Counted from the stretch's first letter, positions 1 to 11,999 are shown. The stretch is 64,000 nt of DNA from Platanthera guangdongensis (GCA_039583875.1 CM077151.1:106100609-106164608), one strand, 5' to 3'. Notes: generated by a model not told the origin, from the sequence alone. A program made the numbers and translations.

Positions 1-1
1 A

Positions 2-2455
2 ATGAACAGTCAGGGGAAATTCCTCTCTGAAATTGTTGGAAAAGTAATTTTGAGTAAGTCAGGAGGGCATGATAGGGTATCAGCCCATATGTTCAGTATT
101 ATGACAAGGATAATCTTCACTTTGAAAACAAATTGGTCTGTTATTGTCTATGATAAGATTAAAGAAAGTCTGAAGAAGCCCAACTTGGGTAGGATCTTAA
201 GTTTATACCTAGCTGGTAGCATACCAGAGGTTATGAGTCAGGCTGCTGGCACTAAAATCAACCATATGAGAAAGATGGACATGAGGATCTTCTCCAGATG
301 GGACAAGGTTTTTTCTAAGGAAATGCCAACCCCTGAGAAAATAACTCCTGAGAAAGTAACACCCCAAAAGAAGAAGAAGAAGACTGCCCCAGTGGCTCAG
401 GATTCATCTAGCAGCTCAGGTAGTGAAGAACAGGTTGTCTTTACTCCTGATGTGGGTGTAGAAGGAAATGATGAGAAGTCTCCAGCTCATCAAGATGCTG
501 CAGAGAGACAGGGGGAGCTACCACCAGCTAGCCCCTTACACCAGGATTCGGTCCAGGGGGAGCCTCTAGTTGTAGAAGAGCCAACTACACTGGAAAGTGA
601 ACAAGCAACAAACATCATCCTTGAGGTAATCACTGAGCTTAATGCTTTAGATTTCCCTATAGAGGATAATGTATTGTCTGATTCCTTAAATTATGTTAAT
701 CAGCAAACTCAGATTGATAGTCAAGTCCCAGATGTTGTCATGGAGGACACATCTGTTACAGTTCAAGTAGTTTCTGATCCAGTGGTAGATGAGCCAAGAA
801 TTTCTCCAGCTCATTCTCCACAAGAATATACAATGGAAGATCTTTTCCTAAATTTGGATCAAACAGATTTTGACAAGGAATGTACTGCTGTTGAGGGGGA
901 GAATGCTCCAGTTGAGGGGGAGAAAGTGTCAATTCTAGAAGAACCTACAAGGAAAGAGCCTGAGAAGCCCCAAGCTGTTGAGGAGCTACCTATAGAGAGG
1001 GTAGAGATAGCAAGTACATCAGCATCTGAAGATGAAGAAGCTGTAAGGGCTAAGAAAAGGAAGTTTCAAGTTTTCAAAAGAAGAAGTCAGAATTATAAGA
1101 AGACATTGCAAACTGTAGCACCACAGCCTGTACTACAGTCAACACCATCAGTGGATTACAGTGCTTTAATGGTTGCTATGCAAATTAAGCTGGATGAGCA
1201 CAGGAAAGCCATTGAAACCTATGTGGATGAGGGACATAAATCCTTACAGTTTGATCTAGCCCAAGATATAAAGTCTATAAGATTTGAGATGAATCTCAAT
1301 AAGAAGGAGATGACAGACTGATTCCACAAGGGAGGGAATGTAGTGGTGTACTTGGCTACACATCAAGAAAAGATAAAAGCTCAAGTAGAAGAACTTGAAG
1401 TAAAGCAAGGCTATGTACTGGAAAATCAAATCAGGATGAATGATAATTTGACAGAATCTCACAATGCCATTATCACTGAGATGCAGAACATAGCTACTGG
1501 ACTGACTACTTCTACTGCTACTGCTAAAGTAGAGTTTGATAAAGCATTCCAAGAAGAAATAACTGTTGTTAAGACTGCCATACAAGACTCTCAGAAGATC
1601 CTAACTGACAAACTCCAAAGGTTGAAACCTTATTTTAAAGATGGAGTCAACTATTTGGATGCCCAAATAAGATTTCAAAAGGATGATCTGAGGGATCACA
1701 TGGTTAGAGAAGTCATAAAGGGGGAGAGGGTGTTAGTCAAAGCCAGCTCTGATCATGCTAAGTGGATATCTAATTCTATCAGAACAACTCTTGGTTATCC
1801 TCCTTTATGTGATGATGATAATGTTGCAGAATCTGTGATACATCCTGCATATCTAGGAGGGGAGCAACCTGAAGTGGCTCAAGTCATCTACCCTCCTCCA
1901 GATTTTGATATGGTTCATGATGATATACAATCAATGTATAGCCCACCTGGGGGTCAGCCAAATGTCATCATAGAGAAGGTTGTTCAGCCAGTATCTGAGG
2001 CTATGCAAGAAGCTCTGCAGAAAGAAGAAGAAACCAGATTGTCTAAAAAGAAGTTCAGGGAGCAAGCTGAACAAAGACCAGACTTTGAGCAGTGGAGTCC
2101 CACTTCAAGAAACATTATCTTAACTGCATGGAAAGCTGCAAAAGATAATATTTAAGATAGAAATAAATGGTTTTCTGAATTGGAATGGAGGAAACATGAG
2201 ACAAGGCAAGAAGCCATAGTCCAATATAGAAGAAAGGCCAAGATGGGAAAGCTACCTCCTACTGCTCAGGAGCCTAGCAAGTACTTTCCCAAGCCTTATC
2301 ACTACTTTGAAAGGCAAATGATTAAAGCTGAAGAGGCAAAGAAAAAGGATCTGAAATGCAAGAAGCCTGCTGATACTGAAGTGGCTGAAGCTCCTTTTCA
2401 AGCTCAAGTACAATCTGGAAAAGGAATAGTGATCAAGGAGGCTGAACAAAAATAG
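2..2455 (+). pseudogene. SIRE-like third ORF, 5'-truncated by window edge, two stops
   Basis: This is one reading frame interrupted by TGA at 1319-1321 and TAA at 2153-2155. The homologous frame at 59998-62802 has sense codons at both places. The N-terminal segment (about residues 1-90) resembles the 'putative plant transposon protein' domain found in plant LTR elements. A lysine-rich patch (PQKKKKKTA) and an acidic, Ser/Glu/Pro-rich linker follow. The C-terminal third is rich in Gln, Lys and Glu and looks coiled-coil. No signal peptide or membrane segment is visible. The position after pol is where SIRE elements carry an env-like ORF, but nothing in this sequence looks like an envelope. The biochemical function is unknown. 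Confidence 0.8.
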
Positions 2456-2732
2456 AATAGAATTTTATTCAGTTTACAATTGTAATCTTGTGTTTTTTTA
2501 AACACTATGTAAAACTTTTGTATAATGAATATTACAAAGTTGTGAGAACAATATGATGTGTTTCAAATCTATTTCATAATTGTTCTGAGATGCTATCTGT
2601 GTATACATGTCTTGTTTAATACATATTTATGGTTGCCCTTTATATAATCCTGCTTTACATCATTTTGTAATTTTATTATGAATGGTGTATATCATTGACT
2701 AAGGGTTATGACTTCTCAAAATAGGGGGAGAT
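2456..2732 (+). other. 3' untranslated region and polypurine tract
   Basis: This AT-rich stretch has no coding content. It ends in a purine tract (AAATAGGGGGAG, 2719-2730) two bases before the LTR, the site that primes plus-strand DNA synthesis. The segment GGTGTATATCATTGA at 2684-2698 is complementary to 2784-2798 inside the LTR, so the tract could sit in the loop of a long-range stem. The same arrangement recurs in copia element 2. Confidence 0.8.
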
Positions 2733-2877
2733 TGTTGGGTACATTGGTTTAAATGTACCTGATTTGAAGAAGCCTCACCCAACTCAATGATATACATCAA
2801 AATGTATTTGATGTGTTTTGAGTTTACTTGTGCAGGATAAGTATTTGCAGGAAAGATGGAAAAGTTTCTAAGTCCAT

Positions 2878-3824
2878 GTGTCGACACCCAGAGGGAAAGT
2901 GTCGACACTTAAGAAGACTTGTGTCGACACCCAGGCAAGCAGTGTCGACACTTGGAGTCATTGTGTCGACACCAGGGAAGCAGAGTCGACACCAGACAGA
3001 AAGTGTCGACACAAGGAGCTGTGTCGACACTCAATGAAGAAAAGTGCAGTGAAGTAGTGTCGACACTTAGCAGTTGTGTCGACACCCAGAGAAACTATAT
3101 CGACATCAAAAAGTGTCGACACAAGGAGCTGTGTTGACACTCAGCAAAAGTCAGCAGAGACCAAGTATAAGTGTCGACACAAGAAAGATGTGTCGACACT
3201 CAGCTGAAGACTCAACACTTGAAGAAAGTGTCGACACCAAGAACAATGTGTCGACACTCAGCTGAAGACTCAACACTTGAAGAAAGTGTCGACACCCAGA
3301 ACAATGTGTCGACACTCAGCAGAAGAGTCAACACTTGAATAAAGTGTCGACACAAGAAAGAATGTGTCGACACTTAGCTGAAGACTCAACACTTGAAGAA
3401 AGTGTCGACACTTAGCAAAGTTCAACAAAATTCTAAGTACAAGTGTCGACACTAAGGTGATGTGTCGACACTCAGCCAAAGTCTCAACAGAAGAAGAATG
3501 TGTCGACACATGGAGCAGTGTCGACACTCAGCAAGTATCAACACAGAAGGCATGTGTCGACACCAAGAAAGATGTGTCGACACGAAACAAGTTCAACACA
3601 TGAAGATGTGTCGACACAAAGGAGTTGTGTCGACACTTACAAGAATTCAGCAATATACTGAAGTATAAGTACTTGTGTCGACACACATTATTAGTGTCGA
3701 CACATGAAGAAGAAGCTGTGTCGAGAAGTCCATTCTACAACACAAGGAGTTGTGTCGACACCTTGTAGGCTAGTGTCGACACTTAGACAACTTGTGTCGA
3801 CACTTAGTCTATAAGTGTCGACAC
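2878..3824. repeat. GTGTCGACAC palindrome array in LTR U3
   Basis: About 33 perfect copies of the self-complementary 10-mer GTGTCGACAC, plus several one-base variants, lie at irregular 15-40 bp spacing over about 950 bp. The separating sequences also repeat (for example AGACTCAACACTTGAAG). Each palindrome is centred on a CpG. The array precedes the TATA box. Short ORFs read across it on both strands are by-products of the repeat. Confidence 0.95.
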
Positions 3825-3981
3825 TTAAAGACAGACAGTCTCGACACTTACAGACAGTTACAGAATTTTCAAGAACTGACTGGATGACTTGACAGCTGCC
3901 ATTCCAGCCGGTCTACTGCACCTGTCAGAGTTGTCAGAAATCAGTTATGAACCGGACCAGCCGGTTACCTTGAAAAAGGCT

Positions 3982-3989
3982 TATAAATA
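3982..3989 (+). promoter_or_regulatory. Probable LTR TATA box
   Basis: TATAAATA lies between the palindrome array and the untranslated repeat-rich half of the LTR, preceded by CCGG-containing repeats. The LTR at 52121 has the same box at the same relative place (53218-53225). This places the U3/R boundary about 30 bp downstream. Confidence 0.7.
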
Positions 3990-4384
3990 GGCTTATACTG
4001 TCTACAGAAACAGTGGTTAGAAGATTGAACACAAGTTCAAGTGATCAATATAAAAAGAAGATCTAGCTATTCCTTGAAGAATTTAATGAAGATCTAAGAA
4101 GTTGGAGAGGGAGAGCTCCATCCAAGGAGTCAGCCGTTGGAACCAAGCTGAGAAGAAGGGTTCAGATTTGTTCTGAATCTTAAGTAGCAGAGATCAAGGA
4201 TCAACTGCAGAGGAGATCAAGCTTATTGTGTTCTATATTCAAGAAGCTTTGAAGAAAGCCAAGTCAGTTTGATCTCAGCTGAGTTCTTCCAAGAACTCAT
4301 CAAGAAACTCACAACTCTTCTCTCTTTTCTCTGAGTTGTAGAGTATACATTTTTGTATTCATATTTTCTTGTAGGATCCTTAGT

Positions 4385-4610
4385 GATCTGAGTTTGTAAG
4401 CCTGCAATTATAAAGGCTGAGTGTAGGGCCTGTGTGCCTGAGTGTAGGAGATTTGAATCTCTGAGTGTAGGCCTGTTGTGGCTGAGTGTAGGCCTTGGTG
4501 GCTGAGTGTAGGCCTTGGTGGCTGAGTGTAGGCTTTGTGAAGAAGCTGAGTTGTAGGGCCTTGGGCCTGAGCTGTAGGAACCTTGTTTTGGGGTTCTGAG
4601 TGTAAGATCT
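4385..4610 (+). repeat. GAGTGTAGG short tandem repeats in LTR R/U5
   Basis: Units of about 20 bp (GCTGAGTGTAGGCCTTGGTG and relatives) repeat downstream of the TATA box and would be in the transcript leader. Counterparts lie at about 53690-53835 and about 40262-40520. This half of the LTR is shared by two SIRE-like families whose upstream palindrome arrays differ. Confidence 0.8.
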
Positions 4611-4876
4611 GAGGATCTGAGATAGTGGAGAAGTTTGGCCGAATCTAGTACACTACTAGATAGGCGAAGGGGGAAAGTGGATGTACCCAAACCTTGGGGA
4701 ACCACTATAAATCTGAGTGTCTACTGTGTGCTTGTGAAATTCTGTGATTGCTGATTTTGTGCTGTGATAAAGTAGATATAATTCTGTGTTATAATCTGAA
4801 TTCTGCCTACAAAAGTTAAAAAGATTTAAGTCACCTATTCACCCCCCCTCTTGGTGATTAGGTACAATATCTTTCA

Positions 4877-5801
4877 ACTTGTGGCCACTATACCTAAAAA
4901 TACGGGCGAGATGGTCCTTTAGCTGGACACACCCCTCACGAAGATTAAATCCGTTTAACTGCGGGAGAGATTCATACACTCCACCATACACCGCAGATGC
5001 CCAAAACACCGGTAGAGTTCTAAAAGGTACTAATAAAGGAAACAACCTTGCGGAGGTGGTCACGCCCACTAACTCCTGAAACCAATGAAAAACCAAAGAA
5101 AACACAACACCAACATCTCGGGACTTGGCACATCGGATTCTACATGACATTTCTAGATTAAAGACACGGTCGGTCAACCTTTGGAAATAATTTACAATCC
5201 TATATAGACACTAACACGTCCAACAACGATAGACGAAATAATTTAAATCACCGATAAAATATTCTAGGACGTTTGTACGCACCTAGTCAAGATTGGAATT
5301 ACCATGACTAGATTTTATAATTTTTTGAGTGATCTACAAGAAGGACTAAACATAACCATAGATTGGAAAAAACAACACAAAAAGGCAATAAAATTAAGGA
5401 ACAAGGCATAACGGTTAGCATCAAACCGGACGAGAGACAACGAAGGAAAACCACCACTTGCTTTGGTTGTACCGGAAAAGGTTCTCCGAATCGCTCCGCG
5501 TCGTAGATCGGGGCAAAAGAATACGGGAGAAGTTGAGATCTAGACAAAAATGGCGGAAAAAGGATTAGGGCCGAAAAACCCTAACGAAAAACCTCAAGGA
5601 ATGAGGAAGAAATTACCACGATAGCGTAGCTCTCGGCGAGAGCTTTCCGGATCTAAGTTCGGTTGAAGATTTCGAGCACCGGAGAACCGTCGGCGGCCAC
5701 CGGAAGATTCACGAAAAAGAAACTCTCTCTCTCGCTCGCTGCTCTGGTTCGGGAGAAAAATAACGGAGAAGATGAAGTTTGGTTCTAAAACCTAAGTCCA
5801 A

Positions 5802-5836
<35 letters not shown>

Positions 5837-7196
5837 TATAAAAAGTTTTGTCAAAAACGGTTTATTTCAAGCGGTTTTGCAGGAACCCAAATAGAGGTCT
5901 AGGATGACTTCAAATCAAAACATTGTCAACATGAAAGTTGTATATCTCGTCGAGACGAATAAATTTCATGTTGACGATTTTTTGATAAGATACAGTTTTA
6001 GTCCTGAAAACGACTTCTGAGCGCTGACAGGAACAGCCTACTCGAGTGGCAGCATACCTACTCGAGTAGCAGCATACCTACTCGAGTAACAACATACCTA
6101 CTCGAGTAGTAACATACCTACTCGAGTAGTAACATAATATACTCGAGTAGAGGCTCATTACTCGAGTTAAAACATGAATTACTCGAGTAGAAGCAACATA
6201 TACTCGAGTAGCAGCTCACCACTCGAGTTATAACGAAAAAAATGGAATTAGGGGTTTAAAACGACTTCAAATCGAAACGTGGTCACCATGAAAGTTGTAG
6301 ATCTCGTCGAGACGAACAAATTTCATGTTGACTATGTTTTGATACGACATCGTTGTGACCCTCAAAACGATGTCTAAACGTAAAACGAAACAGCCTACTC
6401 AAGTGGCAGCATACCTACTCGAGTAACATCATACCTACTCGAGTAACAACATACCTACTCGAGTAGTAACATACCTACTCGAGTAATAACATAATATACT
6501 CGAGTAGAGGCTCATTACTCGAGTTAAAACATGAATTACTCGAGTAGAAGCAGCATATACTCGAGTAGCAGCTCACCACTCAAGTTATAGCGGAAAACAT
6601 GAAATTAGGAGTTTAAAACGACTTCAAATCGAAAAGTGGTCAACATGAAAGTTGTAGATCTCGTCGAGACGAACAACGTTGATGTTGACCATTGTTTAAT
6701 ATGACGCCGGTTTGACCCTCAAAATGGCGCCCGAGTAAAATCTAAAACGGGCTAATCGAGTGGAACCATAGCTTCTCGAGAAGACTCAGCGCGGAAACCC
6801 AAACGAGCGGCGAATTAAACGAAACTTGCACCGAAGACGAACACTAATGCTACAAATCTAACGGTGAAATCAAAACCAGAATCTGACGAGCCATTCCCGA
6901 GATATTAATCTTCGAAGTATACGGCGAACATAAACAATCCAAAACTTCAATCGCGCGCCGAGACTCCAAAAATACTCGGAGTGCGACGAAACTTGACGAG
7001 CAAGTCCAAAATTACTTAACTTAAATTCCAAACGCAAAATCTTCACATTACAACAAGAATTCGGCCTACTCGACCGCACGGATGCAAAAATGCCTTATCG
7101 TTGCGTCGTCAACTCGACATTAAAAGTAACGCCACGACGTCATAAATCTGACGTTGCCCAAACAAATAAAATCACCGAAAAATCGGGGGCATTACA
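4877..7196 (-). repeat. 3' LTR of gypsy A, truncated by copia insertion
   Basis: This is colinear with 13601-15991 of the complete LTR. In plus-strand reading it ends CGGGGGCATTACA, the complement of a TGTAATGCCCCCG start. It contains an AT microsatellite (about 5803-5833), three modules of about 350 bp built around a GTTGTAGATCTCG hairpin, and two CTCGAG palindrome arrays. Nothing coding is seen in it. Confidence 0.9.
6046..6596. repeat. CTACTCGAGTAG palindrome arrays, left LTR
   Basis: Two blocks (about 6046-6236 and 6395-6596) each hold nine or ten copies of CTACTCGAGTAG or its variants, a perfect 12-bp palindrome with a central CpG, spaced about 20 bp apart. The blocks are separated by the GTTGTAGATCTCG hairpin module. 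In element orientation the array lies upstream of the TATA region. Confidence 0.9.
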
Positions 7197-7301
7197 GTCA
7201 CTCCCCCTAAAAAGAAGTTTCGTCCCGAAACTTATCACAACTCCAAAACTAAACTAAAACGGGAAATTTAAACACAACTAAAACATAGAGACATACCAGA
7301 A

Positions 7302-10300
7302 CTAGGAGAAGGGGTGCGGATGAGATTCTCTCATCGCTGATTCCAATTCCCACGTCGCGCTCTCGACGTCCTGTTTTCTCCAAAAAACGTTGACCATAGG
7401 AATGGTCTTCCTCCGCAACACTCGATCTAGAGATTCCAAAACGCGGACATGCTCTTCCACATACGAAAGGTTGGGCTGAATCTGGGGCACCGAGTCAAGA
7501 ACTTGACGATCACTACGAACACACTTCCGCAATTGGCACACATGGAACACATCGTGGACACCAGGGAAGGTAGCGGGTAATTCTAGCCAATAAGCTAACA
7601 CTCCGATGCGCTCCAGAATCTGAAAAGGTCCCAAATACCGGGGGTCTAACTTGTGGTTCCTTCCAAATATTTTTACACCTGGCATCGGAGAAACTTTCAG
7701 AAAAACCAAATCCCCAACGGCAAACTCCAGATCAACCCTTCGTCGATTAGCATATTCTCATAACGCTCTTGTGCTACTCGGAGCTTCTCTCGAATATGAG
7801 TCACAGTACAATTCATCTCCTCAAGGGCTTCCGGACCAATCAATGGTCTCTCACCAACCTCAGCCCAAAATAAGGGAGTCCTACAACGCCTCCCATACAA
7901 GGCCTCAAACGGGGTCATCTGCAAACTCTCTTGATAACTATTATTGTAAGCAAATTCCAAGAGTCTGAGACGTTCATCCCAAGCACCACCATGATCCAAA
8001 ATATAACACCTGATCATATCCTCCACGATTTGATTAACTCGCTCTGTTTGGCCATTCATTTGCGGATGATAGGTGGTGGAATACCTTAAATCGGTACCCA
8101 ACCCAACTTGTAAACTCTTCCAAAAACGAGGCGTAAATCTGGAGTCTCGATCTGATACGATGCTGACAGGTACTCCATGTAATCTGATGACCTCTTCAAG
8201 ATACAGCTCAGCTATCTTCTTCATGGAATACTCAATCTTAAAGGGCACAAAGTGAGCACACTTCGTCAATCTATCGACTATTACCCAAACAGAATTGTGC
8301 CCACGAGGAGATTTTGGTAGACCTGTGATGAAATCCATTGAAATACTCTCCCACTTCCACTGTGGAATATCTAGCGGTGTCAGTTTACCACCAGGCCTTC
8401 TATGATCTGCTTTAACACGCTGACACGTGTAACATTCTGACACAAACTTTGCTATGTCATTCTTCATTCCTGACCACCAAACAATTTACTTTAGATCTTT
8501 ATACATCTTGGTGGAACCAGGATGGTAGAAAACACTAGAACCATGAGCTTCTTTACAAATCTTAGCCCGAATGTCACCAATGGCAGGAATACAAAATCTA
8601 CTCCGATATTTCAGAGTACCTAACTCGTCCAAAGAGAAATCAGGTAACTCTCCATTCTCAGTTCTTTTCCAGAGGTGCAACAAATCAGGATCCTCCTTCT
8701 GGTGCACTCTAGTAAGGGAAATCCAAGAGGGCTCTTCTGCTTCCAAACTAGCAGGCACATAACTACTCCCAACTCAATGTCCATCAACAAGAATTCTTCC
8801 ACCATGGATTGTACAGACAGATTGAAGATTTCAGCCGTTTTTCTACTCAAAGCGTCAGCTACTACGTTAGTCTTTCCCTGGTGATAAAGGATCTCTACTT
8901 CATAATCGGCTACATACTCCAACCACCTACGTTGGCGAAGATTTAACTCCTTTTGAGTGAATACGTACTTCAAACTCTTATGATCTGTGTAGATCTTGCA
9001 CAGCGCGCCATACAATAAATGTCTCCAAAGCTTCAACGCATAAATTTCCGCAGCAAACTCTAAATCATGCGTAGGATAGTTTCTTTCATGAACTTTTAAT
9101 TGCCTTGATCCATACGCAATCACCTTTCCTTCTTGCATCAGAACACAACCAAGCCCAATGTGTGATGCATCCACATATACAGCATACTCAAGTCCTTCAG
9201 TAGGCAGAGTTAAAACTGGAGCAGTACACAATCTCTTTTTCAGCTCTTGAAAGGCTTCTTCACATTTATCGCTCCAAATAAACGCGGTGTTCTTCTGTGT
9301 TAGTCTAGTTAGAGGGGCAGACAACACGGAGAACCCTTCCACGAACCTTCTATAGTAACCGACCAGACCTAAGAAGCTCCTAATCTCCTTAGGCGTAGAA
9401 GGTCTCTTCCATTCCATCATAGCAGAAATCTTTGTTGGGTCTACGGAAATACCGTCCTTACTCACAACATGCCCCAAAAAGGACACCTGGGGTAACCAGA
9501 ATTCACACTTACTCAACTTAGCATAGAGCTTGTGCTCCCTCAGGGTTTCCAAAACCAACCGCAAGTGTTGAGTATGCTCCTCAACACTGCGAGAATACAT
9601 TAGGACGTCGTCTATGAACACAATAACAAAATGGTCCAAGAAATCCTTGAACACTCTATTCATTAAATCCATGAATGCAGAGGGTGCATTAGTCAGTCCA
9701 AAGGACATCAACAAGAACTCAAAATGCCCGTTTCGGGTGCGAAAAGCCGTCCGGGGTACATCAGCCTCACGGAGTCTCAACTGGTGGTAGCCTGAACGAA
9801 GATCAATCTTCGAAAACACAGCGCATCCCCACAACTGATCAAATAGGTCATCAATCCGAGGCAACAGATATCGGTTCTCAATGGTTACCTTATTTAATTC
9901 TCGATAATCTATGCAGAGCCTCATAGAACCATCTTTCTTCTTAACGAATAAAACAGGAGCACCCCACGGAGAAGAACTTGGCCTAATAAAACCACACTGC
10001 AGCAAATCATCCAGCTGAGTGCGCAATTCTTCTAACTCACGCGGAGCCATACGGTAAGGTGCCTTAACAATTGGACGAGTACCTGGCTCGAGGTCTATCA
10101 CAAACTCCACCTCTCTTTCAGGAGGAAGTCCTGGAATACTATCCGGAAAGACATCTGGAAACTCTCGCACCACCGAAACATCCTCAAGACATGGGGTAAT
10201 AAAAGCTATTTCCAAAGCTGACAGAGAAACAAGATACGCCTCGCAACCAGACTCCAAAGCTCGGCAAGCACGTACTGCAGAAAGAAGGAGGGAACCCTTA

Positions 10301-10679
10301 CCTGGAGAACCATAGACACTCATAGGTTGACCATTGTCCATCCTGAAATCCAACCGCTTAGCCTTGCATCGGATGACTGCATCATACTTGGACAACCAGT
10401 CCATTCCCAAATGACGTCAAAGTATGCCAGATGCAATACCATCAGATCCGCAAAAGCTATGAAATCGCCTAGACAAATAGGGCATCTCTGAATTCCCCGA
10501 TTTGATATCACCGGATCTCCAGAACGAAGTTTGACGCTGAAGGAGTCCTCTAACTGAACCGCCTCCAAATGATATCTATCTACGAAACTCCGCGCCACGA
10601 AAGAATGGGTGGCACCCGAATAAAAAAGGATGCGCGCCCACCTATTCCGCACCTTAAAATCCCCTAAAACGTAACGCAC
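7302..10679 (-). pseudogene. pol: pol of gypsy A: PR, RT, RNase H, IN, chromodomain-like end
   Basis: Reading on the minus strand, the protease segment (10679-10320) has the active-site motif as YSGATHSF, with Tyr in place of the catalytic Asp. RT and RNase H follow in 10410-8620, with DYRELN, FIDD and the VDASHIGLG and YTDHKSLKY motifs. Integrase (8467-7697) has MDF, SDRDSRF and GQTERV for its three acidic residues. The last segment (7709-7302) ends in a chromodomain-like VNVFWRKQ...ATWELE stretch. Breaks are a frameshift near 10400, a frameshift near 8765, TAA at 8486-8488 and a frameshift near 7760. Family placement is Tekay/Del-type chromovirus. Confidence 0.9.
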
Positions 10680-10740
10680 ATAACTAAACGAACGAAACTA
10701 AAGCAAACAATGTAGGGTAAAAGCAATACTAGAATCTGAC
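10664..10740 (-). other. Candidate 77-nt intron between gag and protease, gypsy A
   Basis: On the minus strand the interval starts GTCAGATT after ATATCAG and ends CGTTTTAG. It is T-rich, as plant introns are. Removal joins the frame after gag to the protease frame inside a Gly codon (one base before, two after). Left unspliced, the gag frame reaches a stop exactly at the TAG of the acceptor. Gypsy B has an interval at the same place with the same phase. Splicing is inferred, not shown. Confidence 0.6.
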
Positions 10741-10795
10741 CTGATATCAACTGGGTAGAGGTCTGAGCTTCATCTCTAGTCACCCCATTTAGCTT

Positions 10796-11989
10796 TCATT
10801 TTCCCTTATCCTGGGTTGGTGGCGGCGGCAGAGCTCGAAGTGGGGTAGGCTGCAGTGGGGACTGAGCTTGAGGGCACGAAGACTTCATGTGTCCCTTCTG
10901 CCCGCACTGGAAGCAAGTCTTTTCTTTGATCCAGCAACGATTCACATCATGCCCCTTCTTTGAACAGAATGAGCACACCAGCTCTCCCTTGGTTGCGCCT
11001 TGGATAGCGAGCACCTGCTGCTGCTTCAGTGCGGAGGTCCTCTTGAAACACCTTTCGTAAGAGTGGCCAGTTCGACCACAGAAGCTATAAATTCCCCCAC
11101 CTTTCTTTTTCGAAGGAGGTCCGAATGCCCTAGAACTTCCATCCTCAACACCTTTCCTCTTATATTTTCTCGCCGCAGCACCTCGATTCTTGGCATTTTT
11201 GATCGCCTCAACCTTCAGTGCGGCATCCACTACCTCAGCATAGACTTCTGCTCGATAAGCGCATGCCAACTGCTGGACATCACTTCTTAATCCACCAAGG
11301 AAACGCTTCTCTCTTCCCTCCTCCGAAGCTACCAAATCAGGAGCAAATCTACTCAACTTTTTAAACTCAATCTCGTACTCGCTCACCGTGAGCTGTCTCT
11401 GCTTCAGATGTAGGAAGTTATTCATGAGACGGTCCTGCTCGACCGAGGGAAGAAACTTTCTCAGCAGCATCTTCTTAAAAGAGTCCCAGGAGCAGCCTTC
11501 CTTCAGACTCTCCTTTTCACGAATCCACCAACTCTTTGCTAGGCCTTTTAACTGATAGGCTGCAATCATAACCTTCTGGGCTTCTAGAATCCCGGAATAC
11601 GAAAACATCTCTTCAATTGAGATGATCCAATCATCCAAAATCATAAAGTCAGCACTCCCGTCGTAGGTGGGAGGTCCCAATCGCTGGAAGTGCGATATGA
11701 AATTCATTTCCGGTGGTATCGTCATCGGGGGCACCAGAGGAGTAGGGGTATCAGGCACGGCTTGGCCCAAGGCAGGCTCTTGCACTAAAGGTTGTTGTGC
11801 GGGGGAGGAAGACAACAGAGACTCAATTTGCGATTGCATCGCAATCAATTGTCTCGACAGAGCCTCGTTGCTCTGACACAGACTCTCAATAATCGCATCT
11901 CTTTGCGCACCTGATGACTCACCCTCCGATTGGGGAGTCGACCTCGTCGTAGGACGCTTTGGCGGCATTTTTAAGAAGCAAACGAACAA
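10796..11989 (-). CDS. gag: Gag of gypsy A
   Basis: This 397-codon frame probably starts at its second Met (MPPKRPTTRS), the usual Tekay-type gag opening, eight codons in. The capsid-like central part (about residues 90-240) has WWIREKESLKEG and the FLHLKQ...VSEYEIEFKKLSRFAP region typical of retrotransposon gag. Three CCHC zinc knuckles follow (YSFCGRTGH variant, CSFCSKKGHDVNRC, CFQCGQKGHMKSSC). The frame ends at TGA 10798-10796, but the same frame is open again up to the candidate splice donor at 10740. That TGA may therefore be a nonsense mutation in a once longer gag-pol exon. Gag would package the RNA in a cytoplasmic particle. Confidence 0.85.
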   Translation of the reverse strand: MFVCFLKMPPKRPTTRSTPQSEGESSGAQRDAIIESLCQSNEALSRQLIAMQSQIESLLSSSPAQQPLVQEPALGQAVPDTPTPLVPPMTIPPEMNFISHFQRLGPPTYDGSADFMILDDWIISIEEMFSYSGILEAQKVMIAAYQLKGLAKSWWIREKESLKEGCSWDSFKKMLLRKFLPSVEQDRLMNNFLHLKQRQLTVSEYEIEFKKLSRFAPDLVASEEGREKRFLGGLRSDVQQLACAYRAEVYAEVVDAALKVEAIKNAKNRGAAARKYKRKGVEDGSSRAFGPPSKKKGGGIYSFCGRTGHSYERCFKRTSALKQQQVLAIQGATKGELVCSFCSKKGHDVNRCWIKEKTCFQCGQKGHMKSSCPQAQSPLQPTPLRALPPPPTQDKGK

Positions 11990-11999
11990 CTCATCAAAA

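Larger units (their letters stand above)
1..4876 (+). mobile_element. SIRE-like Ty1/copia element 1, 3' part
   Basis: The window opens inside the third ORF of a copia element. It is followed by a 3' untranslated stretch, a polypurine tract and a complete 3' LTR. The coding part and LTR match the better preserved element at 52121-64000 in order and sequence, but with clear divergence, so this is another member of the same or a sister family. The element ends inside the gypsy A LTR: the intact LTR copy reads through the corresponding site at 13601, which makes ACTTG at 4877-4881 the probable target duplication. Its partner lies left of the window. Gag, pol and the 5' LTR are outside the window. 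Confidence 0.9.
2733..4876 (+). repeat. 3' LTR of SIRE-like copia element 1
   Basis: The LTR runs from TGTTGGGT to TTTCA, about 2.14 kb. In order it holds a terminal hairpin (GGTACATT / AATGTACC), a dense GTGTCGACAC palindrome array, a TATA box at 3982-3989, a GAGTGTAGG-type short repeat array and a C-rich tail. The same order is seen in the LTR at 52121-54119 and, with a different palindrome motif, at 39136-40812. The right edge is fixed by the resumption of gypsy A LTR sequence. Confidence 0.9.

Noticed and set aside
2878..3824. Regular short repeats that could suggest a CRISPR array
   Set aside because: The repeat is a 10-bp palindrome at irregular spacing inside an LTR, spacers are themselves repeated, and the setting is a plant genome.
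7651..8255. Plus-strand ORFs within gypsy A
   Set aside because: They are shadows of the minus-strand integrase frame.
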